Assembly: GCA_964561495.1 (NCBI GenBank)
Contig: CAZLPW010000005.1
Coordinates: 1-64,000 of the forward strand
Origin: CAZLPW01 sp964561495
Lineage (GTDB): Bacteria; Fidelibacterota; Marinisomatia; Marinisomatales; UBA1611
Direction: 5' to 3'
Length of the DNA stretch: 64,000 nucleotides
A program made the translations under genes and the position numbers. Of this stretch, positions 33,689 to 43,600 are shown piece after piece. Position 1 is the stretch's first letter. Each line of letters begins with the position of its first letter. Under the pieces are notes generated by a model. It was not told where the DNA came from and made no database searches. It saw only the letters and a list, made by a program, of their open reading frames with translations.

Positions 33689-35662
33689 CTATCTAAGCAG
33701 AATCACTTTCCTTTGAATACTATAGTCTTTGTTATTAGCATTAATAATATATATACCACTGCTGCACTCATTACCAAATCTATCAAATGCATCCCACTCT
33801 AAAGTATGAGTCCCTGTGGTGAATATATTTTTACTCCAACTTTGAATTAGCTCTCCTCTGAGACTGTATACTGAAAAGTTAAGTTCTCCAGGTTCACTGA
33901 TACTTATATCCATGCTTACTCTGGGATTAAACGGATTAGGATAGGGTTTGCCCAAATAAAAATTTTCTGATACAATACCACTATTTTTTGTGCCCATCGT
34001 TGATTCAAATGTGATACTCTTAATATTAAATCCTGCCGCAACAATCTGAATTTTTAAAAATTTTTGACCACCACTTATCTCTACTCCCTCGGTGACTATA
34101 TCCTCCCAATTATACCACCCTCCAGTACTAGAAACATCGATAACTCCAAGATTTTGTCCATCTAATCGAGCGAAAAAGATACCCCCAGATTCAGGAGCTG
34201 AAATACTAAACTTGACATCATAAATACCAGGGCTAACATTTTCAATAGTATATCCTAACCACTCACCTGCTGCAGTCCAACCAACTGTGAAAGGAATATT
34301 CGGATCTTGATCACTTCCTTCCAAGTCAACACCATCATTCCTTCCAACCCATCCTTCATTATATCCGCCATCCCCATCATTCCAATAATCACTATCTGAA
34401 TAGGATATACCTCTTGCCCCAAAATCATAGTAGGCTGCTGCAATAGTTCCTGGGATAGCATGAGCAGTGAAAGGTTTTGAAATCTCACCATAATCTGGAT
34501 CAGTTAATGATGCAATGACTCCTGGTCTAGTTATACACTCTTCAATTTTTAGACTATTTGCAAAACTTGTCAGACCCATCCCCGCTATATTAGGATCTGG
34601 CTGAGCAATGGCCCCAGTTAAATAATCAATAATAGTTTGATATTCAGGAGTTACTACCGCTGAATATGGACTCGTTATTTTATCAACTTTTTTGTGAGTC
34701 CAGAAGTTCCAGCCAATGTTATTCTCTTCTAATAGTTTAAAAACTTCATAATACCAATGATTTGAGTTCTCTCCCGACTCTCCCATCCAAAGAGGAACAC
34801 CATAATTACTTCTCATATTTATGTAAGATTGTATTGTGGTTATATCAGTCTGCCCCCAATATTTATGGAATGAATAGCCCATATTATCGTCCCACGGAGG
34901 TGTAAGACCAGAAAAATCTGTCCCATACCAATTCCCTTCCACCCAAATTAAATGGTTATTGTCTACTTCCCTTATTGCTTCCGTGATATCAATATATAGT
35001 TGCTTAAACTCTTCTAGACTAACATTACCTGGCAAAACTGGCTCATTGATTAAATCGTAGCCCCCAATAAGAGTCTCACTCGAATAGTATTCTGCTATTT
35101 CTCTCCAAATTTGTATGGTTAATTCCTTATTCTCTTCTTCAAGCCAAAGCCGTGCGGTTCCATCACTATCACTTATAGGACCCCCATTCTGAGCTCCTGG
35201 TGCACAGTGCATATCTAAAATTATATACATATTGTAAGGCTCACACCAACTTATCAGCTCATCGATGATTGCGTAACCTATAGGTATTTGTGTGCCAGTT
35301 GAATCATAAAATTGCTTATAGTGAAAGGGCACTCTAATATGATTAAAGCCCCACTCAGCAATTTGATCAATATCAGCCTGAGCAACGTAATTTTCTCTAT
35401 ATAAAATCCAAAAATCTTCCGCAGCCTCAGGACCAATAAGATTTTCTACATGATTCTCAATATCTGTTGGTGATTCAAAACCAGAAATCCAAGCCTGATT
35501 ATGTAGCATATATCCTTCAGGTACGAGCCAACCTCCTAACCCAAAGCCCCTCAAAAGAATAGGTTCACCATTGCCATCTACGACTTCTCCACTAATATTA
35601 TGAAGGAACCCTTGTGAAAAAGATAAACAAGTTGCTAAAAAAGTAATAATTATTATTCGCAT
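33689..35662 (-). CDS. GH5 beta-glucanase with CBM6-like module and T9SS tail
   Basis: About 657 residues from the Met at 35662 (MRIIIITFLATCLSFSQG signal peptide; a frame to 35683 lacks a good signal start). In the longer numbering the GH5 domain spans about 35-350, with 'LRGFGLGGWLVPEG', 'HIRVPFHYKQF', 'ILDMHCAPGAQNG', acid/base 'DLINEPV' (Glu214) and nucleophile 'WMGESGENSN' (Glu302). The G-x-x-L-G-x-W-L opening recalls exo-beta-1,3-glucanase-like GH5 enzymes. A CBM6-like domain ('GWTAAGEWLGYTIENV', 'GPQ...KFLKIQIV'-type strands) follows, then the sorting tail ('PYPNPFNPRVSM'). It overlaps the GH16 stop by ten bases and is last in the - strand operon. Confidence 0.88.
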   Translation of the reverse strand: MRIIIITFLATCLSFSQGFLHNISGEVVDGNGEPILLRGFGLGGWLVPEGYMLHNQAWISGFESPTDIENHVENLIGPEAAEDFWILYRENYVAQADIDQIAEWGFNHIRVPFHYKQFYDSTGTQIPIGYAIIDELISWCEPYNMYIILDMHCAPGAQNGGPISDSDGTARLWLEEENKELTIQIWREIAEYYSSETLIGGYDLINEPVLPGNVSLEEFKQLYIDITEAIREVDNNHLIWVEGNWYGTDFSGLTPPWDDNMGYSFHKYWGQTDITTIQSYINMRSNYGVPLWMGESGENSNHWYYEVFKLLEENNIGWNFWTHKKVDKITSPYSAVVTPEYQTIIDYLTGAIAQPDPNIAGMGLTSFANSLKIEECITRPGVIASLTDPDYGEISKPFTAHAIPGTIAAAYYDFGARGISYSDSDYWNDGDGGYNEGWVGRNDGVDLEGSDQDPNIPFTVGWTAAGEWLGYTIENVSPGIYDVKFSISAPESGGIFFARLDGQNLGVIDVSSTGGWYNWEDIVTEGVEISGGQKFLKIQIVAAGFNIKSITFESTMGTKNSGIVSENFYLGKPYPNPFNPRVSMDISISEPGELNFSVYSLRGELIQSWSKNIFTTGTHTLEWDAFDRFGNECSSGIYIINANNKDYSIQRKVILLR

Positions 35663-36858
35663 GTTAAACATTCTCCAAAACAAACAGGTAGAAGCAAAGT
35701 ATCCATATCACTAACAGTAAGTGATCTATCATTATGTTGCCCAACACTACAATAATCTTCTAAAACCTCCCAGCCACCTTGCCATGTATTTGGGAAATAC
35801 CCATTTCTGAATTTGTAAGTATAACTAGAATGAGGAGGAAGTATCAAAGTGATTCCCCAAATACTTGAATCCACTGATTGATTCATCTGAATTCCTCCTG
35901 GCTGACCAGAACCTAAATTACCCCCTGACAACCAAACACCAGTCTCTGAAACATTTTGATTTTTCATATCTACTTTAAAAGTTACACTAACATCTTTATA
36001 ATTATCAGATTTTTCAAAAACTCTAACATAATCAACTAACATCCTCATTGGAAAGGCACTAGGAGAAACGCCCTGCGCGCCACCCCAATCTCCACCAATC
36101 GCAAGATTTAAGATAATATAATGGGGCTCGTCAAACGGCCATTTTCCAGTGTCTCCATCACTATCATTGTAAACAAAAAAATAAGCTTCATTATCTATTA
36201 GATAGCGCAGATAGTGTGGACTCCACTGAAGAGAGTAAACATGAAAAGAGTCTGTAGCTGTTGATAAAAATTTTGATCCCGATTTTTGGGTATTGCTCAT
36301 ATGATTGTATTCCTCAGTGTGGATTGAACCATGTATCATTCCATCATCAAATCCAACATGTTCCATGATATCAATCTCGCCGCAGTCTGGCCAACCAATT
36401 GTCGATATACTTTCACCTAGCATCCAAATTGCAGGCCAAGTTCCCTTACCTTTAGGCAGTTTAGCCCTCACATCAAAACGACCATATGTTCTCGATACCT
36501 TATTATCAGTGTTAATTCTACCAGAGGTATAGTCTGAACTATATTCAGTTCCTGTATAATCAGTACCATAATAACCAGGCTCAACAAGACCCTGTAAAAC
36601 TAAAATACCATCCTCAAGAAAAATATTGGTGTCTCTGTCCGTATAGGCCTGTAACTCATTGTTAACCCACCCTGGTTGCCATCTCAGTTTATTCCACTTG
36701 GAAATATCTAACTCACTTCCATCAAATTCATCTGACCATACCAAATCCCAGTCATCATTTTCTAATAAATTTGAATCATTATGCCCTTGTCTTTCATCAT
36801 CATTTTGACACCCGAAAATTGAAAATGAAAAAATCATTATTATTAAGAAATTAATCAT
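35653..36858 (-). CDS. GH16 laminarinase-type endo-beta-1,3-glucanase lipoprotein
   Basis: A 401-residue lipoprotein (lipobox IFGC, Cys17) with a complete GH16 domain of the laminarinase (GH16_3-like) type. It has 'LVWSDEFDGSELDISKWN', 'WVNNELQAYTDR', 'GRFDVRAKLPKGKGTWPAIW', the catalytic 'GEIDIMEHVG' (Glu161, Asp163, Glu166) and 'WPFDEPHYIILNLAIGGDWG' with 'VDYVRVFE'. The C-terminal 110 residues ('VSVTFKVDMKNQNVSETGVW ...') are a separate beta-sandwich resembling CBM20/48-like extracellular modules, ending with a Cys pair (GECLTCE). It has no T9SS tail, so it is kept at the surface by lipid. Confidence 0.92.
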   Translation of the reverse strand: MINFLIIMIFSFSIFGCQNDDERQGHNDSNLLENDDWDLVWSDEFDGSELDISKWNKLRWQPGWVNNELQAYTDRDTNIFLEDGILVLQGLVEPGYYGTDYTGTEYSSDYTSGRINTDNKVSRTYGRFDVRAKLPKGKGTWPAIWMLGESISTIGWPDCGEIDIMEHVGFDDGMIHGSIHTEEYNHMSNTQKSGSKFLSTATDSFHVYSLQWSPHYLRYLIDNEAYFFVYNDSDGDTGKWPFDEPHYIILNLAIGGDWGGAQGVSPSAFPMRMLVDYVRVFEKSDNYKDVSVTFKVDMKNQNVSETGVWLSGGNLGSGQPGGIQMNQSVDSSIWGITLILPPHSSYTYKFRNGYFPNTWQGGWEVLEDYCSVGQHNDRSLTVSDMDTLLLPVCFGECLTCE

Positions 36859-36887
36859 TAAAACCTATTCTTATATTTAGCCAGAAG

Positions 36888-37979
36888 CTATTTCAAAAAA
36901 AGGATATCTTCTACCTGAGAGTAGTCTTGATTATGAATGCGTAAATAATAAGTTCCAGAAGATACTTGGTTGCCGCTTCTATCTGAGCCATTCCAAAAAA
37001 TATTATTTTCCCCACGATTTAAAAACTGATATTCTTGGGATTTTATTTCTTTACCTTTTATATCATATATTGTAAAAGAGATTATCCCAGATTCTGACAA
37101 AAACACAGGCAATGTAATATTATGGTTAAATGGATTTGGATAGGGACTACCTAAAGATAATTTAGATGGCAATTCTTGAGTTTGAATCAAAAGAGGATCT
37201 CCATTATATCCTGTCTCCTGTGGAGTCGTTAAACACAGAATGAGATATCCTGACTCAAAAACAACATTGCTATAAATAAGATCTGAGTTATTGCCATCCC
37301 AAGTATGATTGGCCTTGGACCAGCGCGATGTATCATAGTAGTCGAATTCATCTTCCCAAAATAATATAAAATTATTGTCCGTTCCTGCATTGCCAGAATT
37401 TGGCACGTATGCGTAGTATTTAACCCAATCATAAAAAGCATAGACAGGTAAAATACTTGGATTAAAATCTCCGACCCAGTCATCATAAATAGGTTGCCAA
37501 ATATTCATCATAAGTTTTTGATAGTGATACATTGAATCAGCATAAAAATTATTTACTGTTCGAATTAATTGATCATCTATAAAAAATTTGACATCTTCAT
37601 TAGTCCACTCGATTACGTAGATATGAAAGTCTTCATGTGGATTGACATTCAGTTCTACCAACTCTGGAAGGTCCCACGCATTTTGTATGATAAGGTTGGT
37701 CTGGACTTTATCATCATAATTACCCAACCACTCAAAATCAATCTCATTCCAATAGCTATTACTTGTGTGCCCTTCTTCCCAAAAATCTCGATAAGTGAAA
37801 AATGAACTAACCACACCATTTCCATAGGCAGACTTCATTCTTACTTCGAACCTACCATAGCGGTATGTGTCATCTGTCCTTAATTCTCCACCTTTGTATG
37901 GTTTACAAAAAACAATAGAAACAAGAACAAAATTTATGATAATATTTTTCAGTAAATAATTTTTATTCATAATTAACAA
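36888..37979 (-). CDS. Circularly permuted GH16 (lichenase-like) with T9SS tail
   Basis: A 363-residue secreted enzyme: signal peptide (to about residue 25), then directly 'GGELRTDDTYRYGRFEVRMK', 'GNGVVSSFFTYRD', catalytic 'WNEIDFEWLG' (Glu79, Asp81, Glu83) and 'FINWVK'-like 'FYDWVKYYAYVPN'. Only after these (about 204-252) comes 'FILFWEDEFDYYDTSRW', which in ordinary GH16 proteins is the N-terminal strand. This is the same order as the naturally permuted 1,3-1,4-beta-glucanase of Fibrobacter succinogenes. A sorting tail follows ('SPYPNPFNHNITL ... DILFLK'). It should cleave mixed-linkage or related beta-glucans. It sits between the parvulin and GH16 genes of the operon. Confidence 0.9.
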   Translation of the reverse strand: MLIMNKNYLLKNIIINFVLVSIVFCKPYKGGELRTDDTYRYGRFEVRMKSAYGNGVVSSFFTYRDFWEEGHTSNSYWNEIDFEWLGNYDDKVQTNLIIQNAWDLPELVELNVNPHEDFHIYVIEWTNEDVKFFIDDQLIRTVNNFYADSMYHYQKLMMNIWQPIYDDWVGDFNPSILPVYAFYDWVKYYAYVPNSGNAGTDNNFILFWEDEFDYYDTSRWSKANHTWDGNNSDLIYSNVVFESGYLILCLTTPQETGYNGDPLLIQTQELPSKLSLGSPYPNPFNHNITLPVFLSESGIISFTIYDIKGKEIKSQEYQFLNRGENNIFWNGSDRSGNQVSSGTYYLRIHNQDYSQVEDILFLK

Positions 37980-38076
37980 ACTTCGATCATGCTCTAATAT
38001 TAAAGGATTCTAGGTACATATTTTTATTCTTTTAACCTCCAAACTTTTACATCTAGTGATTTATTTAAGATATCTT

Positions 38077-39552
38077 TCACCTTATCTTACTTCCAAAATC
38101 TAGCCTATCATCTGTTGTTAAAATTGGAAAAGAAGGGACTAAAATAGGATATGGAACTCCTCTCTGGTTAACCATCATATCCGTGCTGGTTAGCTTAATC
38201 TTTTCAAACGCACCCATATTAATTTTTATCGTTTCGGAGTATGCACTCTGGAGAGAATCTATTATAGGATTCATAAACACCAGCCAATCACCCTGATTAT
38301 CAATTTGTTGATTTTTTTTCCTTACACTGGATACATATTTTTTGCTTTTGGATACATCACTCCACATATTATAGTTCAGATTAACGCTCCAATTTTTATC
38401 AAGTCCCTTATTGTAACACTCTTTTGTAACCTCTATATCTCGGATAAGGTCTGCAATAGCGAATCGCAATTGTTCTGGGAATTCGCTACGATTCATTTTC
38501 CGTTTTCTAAAGACAAAAGGATGGGATTTTAAATGCTGATTTAACTCCTCAACAGTCCAAGGCTTACCATCATAGTCTAGTATTATAGAGCTGGGATTGA
38601 TATCATTATCTTCAACATTAAAGGTAAACATATTATCATCAATCTTATCATCATCCCAAAGCATCTGGTTCAACATTTTTTTCTTGGATGCATCTACTTT
38701 AAAGAAATAATCAGCGGCTTTTTCAGAATAACTGTAAAAAACATCAGAATTAAGATTCATTTTTTTACCACTCATTAAATCTTTTACTGATTTAAGGTAC
38801 GCATTTTTTGCTTTTTTATCAGTAAGCCTTTCTTTTACATCGTTCCATAGAATATTTTTATCGTATTCTGTAATCTTTATCTGGTCCTTCCAGCTAACAA
38901 CTTTCATCAAAACAAATGTACCTTCCTCACTTTCAAACGGTCCTAATAACCGACCTTTGAAAATACTTTCACTAAATAAAGCATCATGTATTTCATCTAG
39001 CTCTCTGTTAAACCAATCAATTTCTTTCGTAGGTGCATTTCCGCTCCATAGGACATTATGTATGGAATCTAAAGGCACACCAGAAGAGTCAAGCTTCATT
39101 ATCTTATTAGCTATTTCGAGATTAGGCAGATTTAAAAACTGAACCTTTACCATTCTTCCAGAAAACTTATACGCATCTTTTAATTCTTTTTCTGTTAGAT
39201 TAACTTTTGAATGAAACTCTTCAGAAAAATAAATCTGGCGCATTGCCTGCTCTCTCCGCCCCTTTAAAAAAGACTCTAAATTTTTGTCGGGAACATTATC
39301 TTCGTTCTTGGCATATTCCATTGCGATTAATTTTTCACTAATCAACGAATTTAAAATTATTTTTTTGTGAATGTAATTGTCTTGCCTGCAATAGTCAGGA
39401 CGTATTGTATACTCTGATCTTCTAATGAAGTCTTGTACCGTAATTATACTAGGACCAACCTTTGCTAGAATGATTTCTTCTGGTATTTGGGAATGCTTTG
39501 TACAACTAAAAAAGGAAATAAAAAGGATAACTAAGCGATATAAAAACCCCAT
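38077..39552 (-). CDS. Parvulin-like peptidyl-prolyl isomerase / SurA-like lipoprotein
   Basis: A 491-residue protein whose N-terminal signal ends in a lipobox-like 'FFSC' (Cys17). The N-terminal part ('ILAKVGPSIITVQDFIRRSE', 'LNSLISEKLIAMEYAK') is typical of SurA/PrsA chaperone helices. A parvulin-like stretch ('MVKVQFLNLPNLEIANKIM', 'GRLLGPFESEEGTFVLMKV') follows, and a second chaperone-like segment is near the C-terminus. It probably helps fold outer-membrane or secreted proteins of the same operon. It lies between the PorV-like gene (9-bp gap) and the permuted GH16. Confidence 0.75.
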   Translation of the reverse strand: MGFLYRLVILFISFFSCTKHSQIPEEIILAKVGPSIITVQDFIRRSEYTIRPDYCRQDNYIHKKIILNSLISEKLIAMEYAKNEDNVPDKNLESFLKGRREQAMRQIYFSEEFHSKVNLTEKELKDAYKFSGRMVKVQFLNLPNLEIANKIMKLDSSGVPLDSIHNVLWSGNAPTKEIDWFNRELDEIHDALFSESIFKGRLLGPFESEEGTFVLMKVVSWKDQIKITEYDKNILWNDVKERLTDKKAKNAYLKSVKDLMSGKKMNLNSDVFYSYSEKAADYFFKVDASKKKMLNQMLWDDDKIDDNMFTFNVEDNDINPSSIILDYDGKPWTVEELNQHLKSHPFVFRKRKMNRSEFPEQLRFAIADLIRDIEVTKECYNKGLDKNWSVNLNYNMWSDVSKSKKYVSSVRKKNQQIDNQGDWLVFMNPIIDSLQSAYSETIKINMGAFEKIKLTSTDMMVNQRGVPYPILVPSFPILTTDDRLDFGSKIR

Positions 39553-39561
39553 TATTCATCA

Positions 39562-40632
39562 CTAGAATGTAAGACCTACAGTATAGGCCTGAATATTACC
39601 CAGAATTCCCATGGTCTTGTAAGTATAGTCAATGGTCAGTGCTTTATTATTAAGAAAATAAAGTTTAACCCCTGCTCCAGTTGCAAAACCAAAATCTTTA
39701 TCATCAGTATTTAAATTTTTCATACCACTTTTTAAACCACCCCTAAGACTGACCTCACCAAATCCAGGAATCTTATTATCTAAAGAGGCACCAATATTTA
39801 TTGACTCAGCATTATTATTAGGATGAAGAGCATCAGCCGAGATAATAAGATCCATACTATTTGTAACTATCGGCTTTAAAGAAATACCTATTCTAAATAT
39901 AAGAGGCAACTCCCATTCCGAGGTTCTAAATTGACCAGCTACATCCCCATAGTTTCCTTCTTCATACTCTGAAATATCAATAGGCTGATAGCTATCAATT
40001 CCATCATATTTCATTCTGGTACCATAATTAGAGATACTCATACCTATATTCATTCCATCTTTATTTTTACCAGTAAATGAAAAAAAACTTGTATTAACTA
40101 ACACACCAAGATCAACAGCAAAAGCGCTTGCTGAGCTGTGCCATATATTTGAGTTAATATATTTTAATGACGATCCGAATGAAAACCAGGAGACAATCTT
40201 CCTTGAAAAAGTGAATGCAGCGGCCACATCAGAAGCTTGAAACAATTCACCAGTACCTTCTTGGTACTCTAGATTCGTTACCTCCATTTCACCATAATCC
40301 AGGTGAGTAATACCAAAACCTATGACCCCAACTTTTGGAATCACCATAGCCCCACCTGCAAACAACATATCTATATCGACAAACCAAGGTTGAATCATAA
40401 AAAGCGCTGAAGATTGTTTTAGACTAGATAGTCCTGCAGGGTTCCAGTATATCGAAGAAACATCATTTGCTACGGCAACATAAGCCTCTCCCATTGCATT
40501 TGCCTCACTACCAACACCAATTTCTAAAAAATTAGCAGCGGTTGTTCCGTAGCGATTTATTGTTTGACTATACATAATATTTAAGCAGGAAAAAGCGAAA
40601 ATCATTAGAATTATTATAAGATTATTTTTCAT
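39562..40632 (-). CDS. PorV/PorQ-family outer-membrane protein
   Basis: A 356-residue FadL-like outer-membrane barrel of the PorV/PorQ family. After the signal peptide it begins 'TTAANFLEIGVGSEANAMGE' and 'AYVAVANDVSSIYWNPAGLS', the family hallmark, and ends in an aromatic strand ('IQAYTVGLTF'). PorV shuttles T9SS cargo from the translocon to the attachment complex in Bacteroidetes. A copy inside a polysaccharide locus suggests a dedicated cargo-handling barrel for the locus enzymes. Its start overlaps the stop of the 1156-residue protein by four bases. Confidence 0.85.
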   Translation of the reverse strand: MKNNLIIILMIFAFSCLNIMYSQTINRYGTTAANFLEIGVGSEANAMGEAYVAVANDVSSIYWNPAGLSSLKQSSALFMIQPWFVDIDMLFAGGAMVIPKVGVIGFGITHLDYGEMEVTNLEYQEGTGELFQASDVAAAFTFSRKIVSWFSFGSSLKYINSNIWHSSASAFAVDLGVLVNTSFFSFTGKNKDGMNIGMSISNYGTRMKYDGIDSYQPIDISEYEEGNYGDVAGQFRTSEWELPLIFRIGISLKPIVTNSMDLIISADALHPNNNAESINIGASLDNKIPGFGEVSLRGGLKSGMKNLNTDDKDFGFATGAGVKLYFLNNKALTIDYTYKTMGILGNIQAYTVGLTF

Positions 40633-43600
40633 TTAATCACCGCAAATTTTCCAACTTTTTCTTTACCTGTTTCAATTGAATCTATGTGGTATATATACAT
40701 CCCAGCAGCTATTTCTAAATTTTCTCTTGTTAACATATCCCAATGAATTATGCCATTTTCGGGTTTGTTATTTACAATAATCTCATCAACCAAAACACCA
40801 CTTACTGTAAAAATTTTGATTCTACAATCTGCAGGAATGTGAGTAAACATTATGCGTCTACGTTGATTTAAAAACTGATTTGCAACCGCTGACTCCATCA
40901 TATTCGTCATAACATATGGATTCGGAACTACCTTAATACTATCCATATCGATCTTAACACTATCTGCGTCTAACTCAGTCTCTTTGTTAATTGTAAACCT
41001 AATAGTATCTGTATTAAAAAAAGGCCGCCTCCAGTCTACCTGAAAAACATCACCAGCTTCAGGATAATTCAAGGCTGAATCAAGTTGAAAATCAATAATA
41101 AACGCAGTCGCTCGCCACCTGCTCCCTACAGTAGCACCGACAAAAATTCTGTCTAATGCAATCTCAAAGGTCCCGTTCTCATTTACATCATGAACTATAA
41201 GATCCATTATAGGAAATTGGCCAGTTGCTGTATCAATAAATGAAGTATTCTGAACATAAAAATTAACAGCGGGCTCTGTTATTTTATTTGAACCTATTGA
41301 ACTCCCATTTTCATCTCTTACAGTGCCTGACCTGGCTATTCCAACATAGGCTGAATCATTATCCGTGAAAACAATATGATACCTCCAAGCGAGCTGAAGT
41401 GCTTGCTCAACAGTTGGGGTTACCCTCATGTTACCATAACCATTTATCCATCTTGAACTATCAATACTATACTCAGGAAATTCTAAATCTGAATTAATTT
41501 CGATTTGCAGACCATCAAAAACATCGGTATATATAGTTCGGTCTGGATTTAAAGTCCAAAAGTCTGAGGTATCACGATAGACCAAGTTTTGACCAATATA
41601 TTTTGATGTATCTTCTGAGTATACCAACACAGTGCTATCAGTGACGTCAAAAACTTTTATACCATTTGTGACATATTGAAAACCGTATTCATATCCACTT
41701 ATCGTTTCAATCTTATCTGCTAAAAAGGTTAACGCATATTCGTGACCCTGTTTTAGACTTCCTTGTGCGCGGATTAGAGGACTCACTGATCCAGACCCTA
41801 GCAAATTTGATGGTATCATATCTAAAGAAGGTGGAATATAACCTGCGGCACGCTGATGGGGAACAACAACGGCAACATTTTTCCCAACAGAACGTACCTC
41901 TTCAGCTTCATCAAGCTCTATAACCGCATTATTTTCTGATGGTGCAATCCCTGGACCAATATCAGGGGCACCAAAGTCATAGGCTACAACAGCATAGTAA
42001 TAGGTTCTACCATTTTGAACCGTATTATCTACAAAGATATGAGATATCCCGTTATCAGTGCCTAGGTTATATCCCATACCATTAACCAAACCAAAATCAG
42101 TGAATCCTGTAATCCCATCTACGAGGTCACACTGATATATCGGTTTCTTGAACATCGGCGTTCCATAACCATCGGTAATTATTTCAGGATCGGACATATA
42201 TTTATCCGTTGATCTATAGATTTTATATCCCTCAAAATCATTAATATTTCCGACAAAAGGATCACGCGTCTTTGTATCCGCTACATCATCCCAGGTTAGA
42301 ATTACTTTATTATCACCAGCTGTAGCAGTAATTGTTGGCATCTCTGGTGGCTGTGCAAAACGATAGTCTTTTTCGTATATAACCTGAACAATCCTCTTTA
42401 ATTCATACAAAGCAGGCGCGGTGTGATCTGCCGAACTAAGGCCCTCAAGAGGATCATATGAATGGAGCTCTGACATCGATATTCTTTCAACTCTTCCCTG
42501 ATAAAGAGGAAATGGGCCTGATGCAAAGACCTCAACCAAATTAGATACATTATCAACATACTCTTCAAGCGAGTCCACGCCTATAACACCCCACATTGCC
42601 TGATCATTCTTAAACCAGGTTGTTTCATTAGAGGGAGCGTGGCTGGGTATAGGAAACATACGAAATGCTGTTAAACCAACCATATCAGACTCTGACACAT
42701 CTGTTGTGTTGAAGTTAGGCTCACAGCCTACACCCTCTAAAAAATCTGGCTTGTGATTACACTCTGATCCATCTAAGTCTGGACCGTTATAGTTTAACTC
42801 TCCAGGACCAACCCCATCTATACCTATATCATCACCATAGCTTTCTGATAGTTGATATATTCCGTCACCATTTAAATCTTCACCATCTTGCCAATCTTGA
42901 TCCTCATCTGCGTCCCAATGATCTTTAAGATCCTCAACATTCAGTTTATAAAATTCTAAAAATGCATTCAGATCTGCTATCCCCTCTGTCGCTCCTATAA
43001 TGGCCGTGGCTTCATTATCTCTTTTCTCATCAACCAAACCATCATTATCGTTGTCACGATAATCATAAGCCAAACCAGGACTTTCTAAATAAGCAAAACC
43101 CATCACACCCGTTGGGAGTCCACCTGCTCCTATCCCATTAATATCCCAGGAATATGCCATATCTATCTGCTTATTAAAATATCCAAGATCATCATCACCG
43201 TCTCCACCGATAGAATTATCAAGCCAATAACCAAAGGCGACGTCCCTCAGATCATAGTCTGAAATATTAGCGATAGAATACTCCCAAAATATTGCGTCTC
43301 TGGCCTGTGGATTATTCCATTGAAACCCTCTGACTGATACCCTAAGACCAAGACCACCCCAGGGAGCGCCTGGTTGTATGGTTACATCAGGCTTTATATC
43401 ACCTATATAGTGACCAGGCCTGGGATAGTATTTGACATCATCTTCTACGCCTAAATATTCTTGATCTTGGGCATCGTTTACGACGTAATAAGATTCTTGA
43501 TCAGCATAGGTAACTCCTCTACCAAAGCGGCCGTTCCACTCGCCCAACCACTTTGTTTCAAATCCAGTGGATGGCCAGCCGTTTAAAGGCCATGAACTAG

